A DNA stretch of 64,000 nt from Alphaproteobacteria bacterium. GTDB lineage: Bacteria; Pseudomonadota; Alphaproteobacteria; UBA8366; Aestuariispiraceae. Every line of letters starts with the position of its first letter. Position 1 is the first letter of the stretch. Below are positions 43,113 through 50,248 of this stretch, piece after piece. The notes under the pieces are model-generated. The model searched no databases, was not told the DNA's origin, and worked only from the letters and a program-made list of their open reading frames with translations. The stretch lies in contig JAWPMN010000001.1 of the NCBI GenBank assembly GCA_033344895.1, forward strand, positions 4,286,001-4,350,000. The letters are read 5' to 3'. A program made the position numbers and the translations under genes.

Positions 43113-44474
43113 ATGGCTTCGCCCGCCGAAGGAACGGTCCTGATCCGCAACGCCGATGTTGTGGTGACCATGGATGCGGGGCGTCGCGAATTGAAGGGTA
43201 CCGATATCCTGCTGGCAGACGGGGTTATCGTTTCGGTCGGCAAGAGGAATGCCGACACGGCCGCGGACACGGTCATCGATGCGACAGGCTGTGTCGTGAC
43301 ACCGGGTCTGGTGAATACCCATCACCACCTTTATCAAACCCTGACCCGCGCGGTACCGGCCGGTCAGGATGCGCTGCTGTTCGGCTGGCTGAAGGCGCTG
43401 TATCCGATCTGGGCACGCATGACGCCGGACGACATGTTCGTGTCGGCACAGCTGGGCCTGGCGGAACTGGCCCTGTCCGGCTGCACCATGAGTTCGGACC
43501 ATCTCTATCTTTACCCGAACGGCGTCCGCCTGGAGGACACGATCGCGGCCGCGCAAACGATCGGCATTCGGTTTCACCCGACCCGCGGGGCCATGAGCAT
43601 CGGCGAATCCGACGGCGGCCTGCCTCCGGATTCCCTCGTCGAGGAAGAGGAGGCGATCCTGCGCGACTTCATTCGGGTGGTGGACGCGTTTCACGATCCG
43701 GCGCCCGGTGCGATGGTCCGGGTCGGGCTCGCTCCCTGCTCCCCCTTTTCCGTCAGCACAGGACTGATGAAAGACGCCGCCGCGCTTGCCCGGGACAAGG
43801 GTGTGATGTTGCACACCCATCTGGCAGAGAACGACGAGGACATCGCCTATTCCCTCGCCAATTTCGGCTGCCGCCCCGGACAATATGCGGAAGACCTGGG
43901 CTGGACCGGTGACCATGTCTGGCACGCCCATTGTGTCAAACTGGACGCGGCGGAAATCGATCTGTTCGCCCGGACACGAACCGGCGTTGCGCATTGTCCC
44001 TGTTCGAATTGCCGCCTCGGTTCCGGGATCGCGCCATTACGACAGATGCGGGACGCCGGTGTCCCTGTCGCCCTCGGGGTCGACGGTTCGGCCAGCAACG
44101 ACAGCGGGAACCTGATCGCGGAGGCACGCCAGGCGCTTCTGCTGCAGCGCGTCCAGAATGGCGCGGACGCCATGAGTGCCCGCGAGGTGCTCGAAGTCGC
44201 CACGCTGGGCGGCGCGGCGGTTCTGGGACGGGGCACAGAACTTGGCTCCATCGAAACCGGCAAGCGTGCGGATGTCGCAATCTGGGACGTCTCCGCGCTT
44301 GAAGCCGCCGGCGCCTGGGATCCCGTCGCCGCGCTTGTTCTCTGCGGCCCGTTGCCGGTGCGCGACCTTCTGGTCGAAGGCCGCCCCATAGTCCGGGACC
44401 GGCAACTGACCTCGGCGGACCCGGTTGGCATCGCGGCGGAAGCCCGTCGCCGGGTCGCCCGTCTTCTCGACTGA
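43113..44474 (+). CDS. Amidohydrolase, probable 8-oxoguanine deaminase
   Basis: 453 residues of the AtzC/TrzA/SsnA amidohydrolase group. Metal motifs: LVNTHHHLYQTLTRA, HTHLAENDED, WHAHCVKLD and VALGVDGSASND. The pattern DALLFGWLKALYPIW and CPCSNCRLGSGIAPLR matches characterised 8-oxoguanine deaminases, which release urate and ammonia. Hydroxydechloroatrazine-type or guanine substrates are alternatives. It ends the plus-strand purine operon, three bases after allA, and its product urate would enter PuuD. Confidence 0.86.
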   Translation: MASPAEGTVLIRNADVVVTMDAGRRELKGTDILLADGVIVSVGKRNADTAADTVIDATGCVVTPGLVNTHHHLYQTLTRAVPAGQDALLFGWLKALYPIWARMTPDDMFVSAQLGLAELALSGCTMSSDHLYLYPNGVRLEDTIAAAQTIGIRFHPTRGAMSIGESDGGLPPDSLVEEEEAILRDFIRVVDAFHDPAPGAMVRVGLAPCSPFSVSTGLMKDAAALARDKGVMLHTHLAENDEDIAYSLANFGCRPGQYAEDLGWTGDHVWHAHCVKLDAAEIDLFARTRTGVAHCPCSNCRLGSGIAPLRQMRDAGVPVALGVDGSASNDSGNLIAEARQALLLQRVQNGADAMSAREVLEVATLGGAAVLGRGTELGSIETGKRADVAIWDVSALEAAGAWDPVAALVLCGPLPVRDLLVEGRPIVRDRQLTSADPVGIAAEARRRVARLLD

Positions 44475-44495
44475 CCTTTACCGCGTAACATTCCC

Positions 44496-44525
44496 AAAAA
44501 AGCGGCCCCCGCGGACGCGGAGGCC
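44496..44525 (-). terminator. Rho-independent terminator of the bhc operon
   Basis: On the minus strand a hairpin GGCC-CCGC-loop-GCGG-GGCC (44504-44525) is followed directly by TTTTTT (44501-44496). It lies 55 bp past the bhcD stop and so ends the bhcABCD transcript. The same hairpin may also act on the plus-strand purine operon. Confidence 0.85.
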
Positions 44526-44580
44526 AAGGGTCGTCACGGTCGGGACAACGGCGCCGTCCCGCATGACGAGGGATGGATTC

Positions 44581-45546
44581 CTAGAGTTCCGCCGTCACTA
44601 CTTCCCCGTGGCGCTGCGCAAGATCGGCCGCAACGGACGCGACTGCGAGATCCTGCAACCCGACACCGGTCCCATCGAACAGCGTAACTTCCGCTTCAGA
44701 CGTCCGGCCCGGATGCGTCCCGTTGACGACGGCGCCGATCGGCGTGATGGCCGCCGGGTCCAGCAGGCCGGCGGCGACCGCATGCTGCGTCTCACCGATG
44801 GTCACGGATTGGGCGACCTCATCGGTGAAGACGGAGGCGGCGGCCACCAGAGCCGGGTCCAGTTCCTGCTTTCCTTTGGTGTCGGTCCCCATGCAGGCGA
44901 TATGTGTGCCCGGCCTGATCCAGTCCCGCATCAGCAGAGGCTCATGGGCTGACGTGACGGTGATGATGACGTCCGCCTGCGCACCCAGCGACTCCCGATC
45001 GACAGCTTCGAAGGGCAGACCCAACTCATCGGCCACGGCTGCGAGAGATGGCAGCATCTCCGCATGAAGATTCCAGGCAACGACCTTTTCGAAGTCCCGC
45101 TGTTCTGCGGCGGCTCTTAGCTGGAAGGTCGCCTGGTGCCCTGCCCCGATCATGCCGAGGACCCGGGCATCCTGGCGTGCCAAATGGGCGATGGAAACGG
45201 CGCTGGCGGCGGCCGTACGAGCCGCCGTCAGATAATTGCCGCCGACCAGGGCCTTCAACCGCCCGGTATCCGGGTCGAACAGGATGACCGTGGACTGGTG
45301 GTTGGTCAGGCCGTTTTCCACATTTCCGGGCCAGTAGCCGCCCGACTTGACGCCCAGGACCAGCCCCGCGCGATCAAAACCTGACTTGAAGCCATAGAGA
45401 GCATCGGCATGGCCGATGGCCTCCCGGACGACAGGGAAGTTGCTGGCCTCCCCCTTTGCCATGGCGCCGAACACGGCCTCCACCGCGGCGTATGCGTCGG
45501 CACGTCCGACCACACGCCGGCACGTCTCTTCCGATACGATCAGCAT
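44581..45546 (-). CDS. bhcD: Iminosuccinate reductase BhcD (ornithine cyclodeaminase family)
   Basis: 321 residues. The Rossmann nucleotide motif (VLGMIGAGHQATFQLRAA) and family start (EETCRRVVGRADAYAAVEAVFGAM) show the ornithine cyclodeaminase/mu-crystallin fold. In bhc clusters this member reduces iminosuccinate to L-aspartate with NAD(P)H. It is the last of bhcA-B-C-D here. The start at 45546 (MLIVSEET) lies 10 bp after bhcC's stop. On sequence alone it could be called ornithine cyclodeaminase; the neighbours decide the call. Confidence 0.88.
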   Translation of the reverse strand: MLIVSEETCRRVVGRADAYAAVEAVFGAMAKGEASNFPVVREAIGHADALYGFKSGFDRAGLVLGVKSGGYWPGNVENGLTNHQSTVILFDPDTGRLKALVGGNYLTAARTAAASAVSIAHLARQDARVLGMIGAGHQATFQLRAAAEQRDFEKVVAWNLHAEMLPSLAAVADELGLPFEAVDRESLGAQADVIITVTSAHEPLLMRDWIRPGTHIACMGTDTKGKQELDPALVAAASVFTDEVAQSVTIGETQHAVAAGLLDPAAITPIGAVVNGTHPGRTSEAEVTLFDGTGVGLQDLAVASVAADLAQRHGEVVTAEL

Positions 45547-45556
45547 GACCGGCCCC

Positions 45557-46720
45557 TCAATACGCCTTGCCGCGCGCCGTGATCGGCCAGAGCGTCTCGA
45601 CCTTCCCGCCCCGAACGCCGACATACCAGTCGTGAACGTTGCAGGTCGGATCGCAATGACCGGGAACCAGACGAAGTTTCTCGTTGATCGCTAGCTTACC
45701 GTCGGGATCGGCGATCACACCATGTTCGTCCGAGCACTTCACATATTCGACGTCGCTTCGGCCGAACACGACGGGCAGTCCGGAATCGACGCTCTGTGCC
45801 TTCAGACCGGCATCGCAGATCGCCTTGTCCGCCTTCGCGTGACTCATGACGGATGTCAGGATGAACAGGGCGTTCTCCCATTCCCCCTGATCGATGCGGT
45901 TGCCGTCCTTGTCCAGAATACGCCCGTAATCCGCATCCATGAAGGCGTAGGAACCGCATTGCAGCTCGTTATAGACACCGGACGCGCCCTCGAAATAATA
46001 CGACCCGGTGCCGCCGCCCCCGACAATGTCGCAGTCCAGACCTTCCGGTTTCAACGCCTGAACCGCGTCCGTCACCATCGCGACAGCGATGTCGATCTTC
46101 GCCTTTCGGTCTTCGTAACGGTCAAGGTGCTGCATCGCGCCCTGATAGGCCTGAATGCCGCCGAACCTGAGGCCCGGCGCGGCATCGATCGCCTTGGCGA
46201 TGGCGACAACTTCAGCCGTTTCGGTCACGCCGCATCGCCCTGCGCCGCAGTCGATCTCGACCAGACACTCGATTTCCGTCCCATGCTTCTGCGCGGCCGC
46301 CGACAGGTCGGCGACGTTCGTCAGGTCGTCGACGCAGCAAAGCGTCCGCACCCCTAATGTCGGCAGACGGGCCAGACGGTCGATCTTGGCGGGATCCCGA
46401 ACCTGATTGGAGACAAGGATGTCCTTCACCCCGGCCCGGGCAAAGGCCTCCGCCTCCGAGACCTTCTGGCAGCAGATGCCGGACGCATCGCCATGTTCGA
46501 TCTGATACAGGGCCACATCGGCGGATTTGTGCATTTTGCCGTGCACGCGGTGCCGCACGCCGGCTTCCCGGCAGAAGTCGCGCATCTTGGCGACGTTGCG
46601 TTCGAATGCATCCAGGTCGACGACCAGACAAGGCGTCTGAATGTCCGCTTCGTCCATTCCGACTGCGGCCGGCACGTCATATCCGACTTCCAGGGTCGAG
46701 AAATCCAGTCTGTTGCTCAT
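45557..46720 (-). CDS. bhcC: beta-Hydroxyaspartate aldolase BhcC
   Basis: 387 residues, PLP enzyme of the D-threonine aldolase/alanine racemase-N group. The PLP-lysine region is RHRVHGKMHKSADV, and metal ligands near the C-terminus lie in VPGHCDPTCNVHDWYVG. It condenses glyoxylate and glycine to (2R,3S)-beta-hydroxyaspartate. The start at 46720 is chosen because AGGAG precedes it; an upstream GTG would put that site inside the gene. The gap to bhcB is 14 bp. Confidence 0.92.
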   Translation of the reverse strand: MSNRLDFSTLEVGYDVPAAVGMDEADIQTPCLVVDLDAFERNVAKMRDFCREAGVRHRVHGKMHKSADVALYQIEHGDASGICCQKVSEAEAFARAGVKDILVSNQVRDPAKIDRLARLPTLGVRTLCCVDDLTNVADLSAAAQKHGTEIECLVEIDCGAGRCGVTETAEVVAIAKAIDAAPGLRFGGIQAYQGAMQHLDRYEDRKAKIDIAVAMVTDAVQALKPEGLDCDIVGGGGTGSYYFEGASGVYNELQCGSYAFMDADYGRILDKDGNRIDQGEWENALFILTSVMSHAKADKAICDAGLKAQSVDSGLPVVFGRSDVEYVKCSDEHGVIADPDGKLAINEKLRLVPGHCDPTCNVHDWYVGVRGGKVETLWPITARGKAY

Positions 46721-46734
46721 TGGTGTCTCCTGTT

Positions 46735-47703
46735 TCACGCAGCCAGTGCTTGAGGGTTCAGCCAGGGCAGCTTGTCGAGGTCGACATTGCCACCGGTTAC
46801 GACGATGCCGACACGCTTGCCGGCGAACACATCGCGGTTCTTCAGAACGGTTGCGAGCGGCACCGCGCTGGAAGGTTCCATGACGATCTTCAGCCGCTGC
46901 CAGGTCAGTCGCATCGCCTCGACGATTTCCTCCTCGGTCGCGGTCAGTACGTCGGTGACATGGGACGAAACGAAGTGCCAGGTCAGGTCCTTCAGCGGTA
47001 CCTTCAGCCCGTCGGCCACCGTTTCAGGGGCGTCGTCCGCGATGATGTGGCCCGCCTTGAAGGATCGGCAGGCATCATCCGCATTCTTCGGTTCCGCCGC
47101 ATAGATCTCGACATGACCGGCGATGCTGGACAGGGTCAGGCAGGTGCCCGACACCATGCCGCCGCCGCCGATCGGTGCGACCACGGCGTCGAGACCGTCG
47201 ACCTGCTCCGTCAGTTCCAGGGAACAGGTGCCCTGCCCGGCAATGACCCGGGGATCGTTATAGGGGTGAACGAATTCCGCCCCGGTCTCGGCGACGACAT
47301 CGGCGAAGACCGCCTCCCGCGACGACGTCGATGGTTCGCATTCGACGATCCGCCCGCCATAGCCCCGCACGGCCGCCTTCTTTGCCTCGGGCGCCGTTCT
47401 CGGCATCACGACCGTCACCGGAATACCCCGGCGGCCCGCCGCATAGGACAGTGACAGCGCATGATTGCCGGAGGAATGGGTGGCAACCCCGATACGGGCC
47501 CTGGCCTCATCCAGCCCGAACACGGCATTGGATGCGCCGCGCACCTTGAACGCCCCGGCCTTCTGAAAGTTCTCGCACTTGAAGAACAGCTTGGCGCCGG
47601 TCAGTTCATCGAGATATCCGGACGTCAGGACCGGAGTCCGATGAATATGCGGGGCAATCCGGGATCTTGCCGCCAGGACATCGTCATAAGTCGGAATCTG
47701 CAT
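46735..47703 (-). CDS. bhcB: beta-Hydroxyaspartate dehydratase BhcB
   Basis: 322 residues, PLP-dependent serine/threonine dehydratase fold. The PLP-lysine motif FFKCENFQKAGAFKVRGA, SSGNHALSLSYAA and the glycine loop APIGGGGMVSGTC are intact. It removes water from beta-hydroxyaspartate to give iminosuccinate. The ATG at 47703 has GGGGGA four bases upstream; an ATG at 47715 would add four residues. It sits between bhcA and bhcC with short gaps. Confidence 0.92.
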   Translation of the reverse strand: MQIPTYDDVLAARSRIAPHIHRTPVLTSGYLDELTGAKLFFKCENFQKAGAFKVRGASNAVFGLDEARARIGVATHSSGNHALSLSYAAGRRGIPVTVVMPRTAPEAKKAAVRGYGGRIVECEPSTSSREAVFADVVAETGAEFVHPYNDPRVIAGQGTCSLELTEQVDGLDAVVAPIGGGGMVSGTCLTLSSIAGHVEIYAAEPKNADDACRSFKAGHIIADDAPETVADGLKVPLKDLTWHFVSSHVTDVLTATEEEIVEAMRLTWQRLKIVMEPSSAVPLATVLKNRDVFAGKRVGIVVTGGNVDLDKLPWLNPQALAA

Positions 47704-47719
47704 TGCGTCCCCCATGTCG

Positions 47720-48931
47720 TCAGGCCGCCGCGCTCTGGGCCGCGCCCGAGCCCCGGCGATAGATATCCTGTGCAGCCGCCACGCCGCTGCCGAGTTCGAT
47801 CGGATAGCCGAGATCCTTCATCGCCATTTCGATGACGGAGAGGCCGGACAAAGCGAGCGAGTCCGGCAGGGAGCCGAGATGGCCGATCCGAAAGGCCTTG
47901 CCTGCCATCTGCCCCAGACCGACCCCGAACGAGACGCCGTAGGCCTCATAGGCATGATTGACGAGGGCGTTCCCGTCGAACCCGCCAGGAACCAGAATGG
48001 CGCTTACCGAGTCGGAATAGAGCTCCGGCCGCTTGGCACAGAGTGACAGTCCCCAGGCCGCGACGGCTGCCCGAACACCTTCCGCGACGCGACGGTGGCG
48101 GGCGAAAACGTTATCCAGCCCTTCCTCCAGAAGCACGGATACACTGTCCTTCAGGCCCAGCATCAGTTGCAGCGCCGGCGTATAGGGATATCCGCCCTTT
48201 GCATTGGCGGCGAGCATGTCGCGAAGATCGAAATAGCAACGTCGACATTGCGCCGTCTCGCAGGCGGCCAGGGCCTTCGGGCTGATAGCAACGATTGCCA
48301 GGCCGGCCGGCAACATGAACCCTTTCTGAGATCCGGTGATGGCGATGTCCACGCCCCATTCGTCCATCCGGAAATCCATGGAACCCAGCGAACTGACACA
48401 GTCGACATAGAGAAGCGCCGGGTGATCGGCCCCGTCGATTGCCCGGCGCACCGCGGCGATGTCGCTGACGACACCGGTCGCGGTTTCGTTATGGGTAACC
48501 AGCACGGCCTTGATCGTCTGGCCGGCATCGTCACGCAGCCGTTCCGCGAAGCGATCCGCAGGCGCGCCCTCCCCCCATTCGCAATCCATGACTTCAACAT
48601 CCAGCGCCAGACGCTCGCACAGGTCGATCCAGCGTTGGGAGAACATGCCGTAGCGGGCCACCAGGACCCGGTCACCAGGCGACAGGGTATTGCTGATCGC
48701 CGCTTCCCATCCTCCGGTCCCGGACCCGGGGAAGGTTATGACCTGCCCGGCTTCGGTGCGGAATACCTGCTTCAGGTCGTCCAGCAGCGGTCCCAACAGG
48801 TCCACGAAATCCGGCGCCCGATGGTCCGCCGTCTGGGCGCACATGGCCAGCCTGAAACGATCCGGCATATTTGTCGGGCCGGGAATAAAGACCGGGTTCT
48901 GGCCACTGAACACGGGAAGATGCGCGTTCAT
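47720..48931 (-). CDS. bhcA: Aspartate-glyoxylate aminotransferase BhcA
   Basis: 403 residues, class V aminotransferase. The opening NPVFIPGPTNMPDRFRLAM and the PLP-lysine motif ITGSQKGFMLPAGLAIVAIS are clear. It transfers the amino group from aspartate to glyoxylate, giving glycine and oxaloacetate, the net carbon output of the cycle. The start at 48931 (MNAHLPVF) is preferred; an in-frame reading from 48964 adds 11 unsupported residues. It is the first gene of the operon and faces bhcR. Confidence 0.92.
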   Translation of the reverse strand: MNAHLPVFSGQNPVFIPGPTNMPDRFRLAMCAQTADHRAPDFVDLLGPLLDDLKQVFRTEAGQVITFPGSGTGGWEAAISNTLSPGDRVLVARYGMFSQRWIDLCERLALDVEVMDCEWGEGAPADRFAERLRDDAGQTIKAVLVTHNETATGVVSDIAAVRRAIDGADHPALLYVDCVSSLGSMDFRMDEWGVDIAITGSQKGFMLPAGLAIVAISPKALAACETAQCRRCYFDLRDMLAANAKGGYPYTPALQLMLGLKDSVSVLLEEGLDNVFARHRRVAEGVRAAVAAWGLSLCAKRPELYSDSVSAILVPGGFDGNALVNHAYEAYGVSFGVGLGQMAGKAFRIGHLGSLPDSLALSGLSVIEMAMKDLGYPIELGSGVAAAQDIYRRGSGAAQSAAA

Positions 48932-49188
48932 GTCTGAATCCTTCCTGTCGCAATTTTCTGTCACGGGCCGATGCGGCCTCGTTGCATGATGACGATACCG
49001 GCACCGTTATCGGCGTCAATTTTTCTGGAAAGTTTTTCTATTTTATTTTGAAATTATTATATTGTTGATTTCACACAATATTTTTGTTTTCATTTTTGCT
49101 CATAATCCAAATATGGAAAAGAAATTCACTTTGGAAATGGCCCTGCCGGCGTCATGATGGACGTCATGAGACAGGAAGGAAACGCGTC
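48932..49188. promoter_or_regulatory. Divergent bhcA/bhcR promoter region with a perfect inverted repeat
   Basis: This 257-bp spacer is strikingly AT-rich compared with the genes. It holds ATATTGT (49059-49065) and ACAATAT (49075-49081), a perfect 7-bp inverted repeat with nine bases between. It also has TGGAAA at 49026, 49114 and 49132. The inverted repeat is the best candidate for a BhcR (IclR family) operator; this is inferred. Confidence 0.55.
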
Positions 49189-50037
49189 ATGACAGCTTCA
49201 CCGGAACCGTCGACCCGGCGCCGCGGACGGCCCCGCAGTGCCGCACCGGACAGCGAGGAAGGGACGGTTCGCGCCCTCGACCGCGGCATTCAGTTGCTGC
49301 GCATCCTGGCCAAGCACGGCAGCCTGAACCTGACGGATCTGTCGCTTCATGTCGGCATGCCGCCGTCTACCGTTCACCGCCTGCTGATGACGCTGAAGAA
49401 CCGGCAGCTCGTCGATTTCGAACCCGCCCCGCAGGTCTGGAAGATCGGCATCGAGGCGTTTCGGATCGGCAATGCCTTCATCCTGCGCAGCAATCTGGTC
49501 GAAGCGGGGTTCGAGGTCATGCGCTGGCTGGTTCAGGAAACGGGGGAGACGGCCAATCTCGGCATTATCGACGATGGATATGTCGTCTTTCTGAGCCAGG
49601 TCGAGACCCCGCATCCGATCCGGGCCTTTTTTCCGCCGGGAACACGCGGGCCGATCCATGCGTCCGGCGTGGGCAAGATGATGCTGGCCGAAATGCCCCC
49701 GCAGGAGGCGGAGGCCATCCTGCGCCGTCGCGGTCTGGCCGAACTCACCCCCAAAACCGTCGTGGTATCCAGTGACATGTTTGCGCAACTGGAAACGATT
49801 CGACGCCAGGGTTGGTCTCTGGACGACGAGGAAAGCCATGTCGGGATGCGCTGCATCGCGGCGCCGATCTACAACGCTTTCGGCAAGGCCGTCGCCGGTG
49901 TCTCGATCTCCGGACCGGCGGCGCGCATCACGGAAGCCACCACCCATGACCTCGCCGCCACCGTCAAACGCGCCGCGGCGACCATCACCGACAAGCTCGG
50001 CGGCGAGCCCCGCGCCCCGGTCGCCGAAATCCGATAA
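49189..50037 (+). CDS. bhcR: IclR-family regulator BhcR
   Basis: 282 residues. The winged helix (about 24-85: RALDRGIQLLRILAKHGSLNLTDLSLHVGMPPSTVHRLLM) and the effector domain (100-270; GKMMLAEMPPQEAEAIL, HVGMRCIAAPIYNAFGKAVAGVSISGP) define an IclR protein. In Paracoccus, BhcR senses glyoxylate and controls bhcABCD; the same role is expected here from the divergent layout. The start at 49189 follows AGGAAGGA. Basic low-complexity residues (STRRRGRPRSA) precede the DNA-binding domain. Confidence 0.9.
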   Translation: MTASPEPSTRRRGRPRSAAPDSEEGTVRALDRGIQLLRILAKHGSLNLTDLSLHVGMPPSTVHRLLMTLKNRQLVDFEPAPQVWKIGIEAFRIGNAFILRSNLVEAGFEVMRWLVQETGETANLGIIDDGYVVFLSQVETPHPIRAFFPPGTRGPIHASGVGKMMLAEMPPQEAEAILRRRGLAELTPKTVVVSSDMFAQLETIRRQGWSLDDEESHVGMRCIAAPIYNAFGKAVAGVSISGPAARITEATTHDLAATVKRAAATITDKLGGEPRAPVAEIR

Positions 50038-50096
50038 CCCCCGACTCGCCATCAACCGGCCAAACCGGAAGAGCGCTGGAGTTCAATCTCAGGGAA

Positions 50097-50116
50097 AAGT
50101 GGCGACCCCTACGGGA
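50097..50116. repeat. Left attachment site (tRNA-Glu 3' end remnant)
   Basis: The 20 bases AAGTGGCGACCCCTACGGGA are an exact copy of 60391-60410 at the 3' end of the tRNA-Glu gene. The similarity stops at 50117, so it is not a second tRNA. It marks the left end of the integrated island. Confidence 0.93.
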
Positions 50117-50170
50117 GGGGATCACACATCAACTCAACCTGTTGAAACTACTGACAATTTCGTCTTTATT

Positions 50171-50205
50171 GTTGTCCACAAACCCTGTTGACCATTGTGT
50201 ACAAC
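50171..50205. repeat. Arm-type repeats at the left island end
   Basis: GTTGTCCA (50171-50178), a one-mismatch copy GTTGACCA (50187-50194) and TGTGTACAAC (50196-50205) lie 55-90 bp inside the left att core. Reverse-complement copies occur at the same distance from the right core (60321-60351). They are candidate integrase arm-binding sites. Confidence 0.6.
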
Positions 50206-50248
50206 ATACCTCGAGCCGCCCGACGTGTCCATCTCATCACAACATGGT

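Noticed and set aside
44581-45546. Ornithine cyclodeaminase for proline synthesis
   Set aside because: The fold fits, but location in bhcABCD with bhcR makes iminosuccinate reductase far more likely.
50097-50116. A second tRNA-Glu gene
   Set aside because: Only 17 bases of the 3' end are present, then similarity stops; it is an att remnant.
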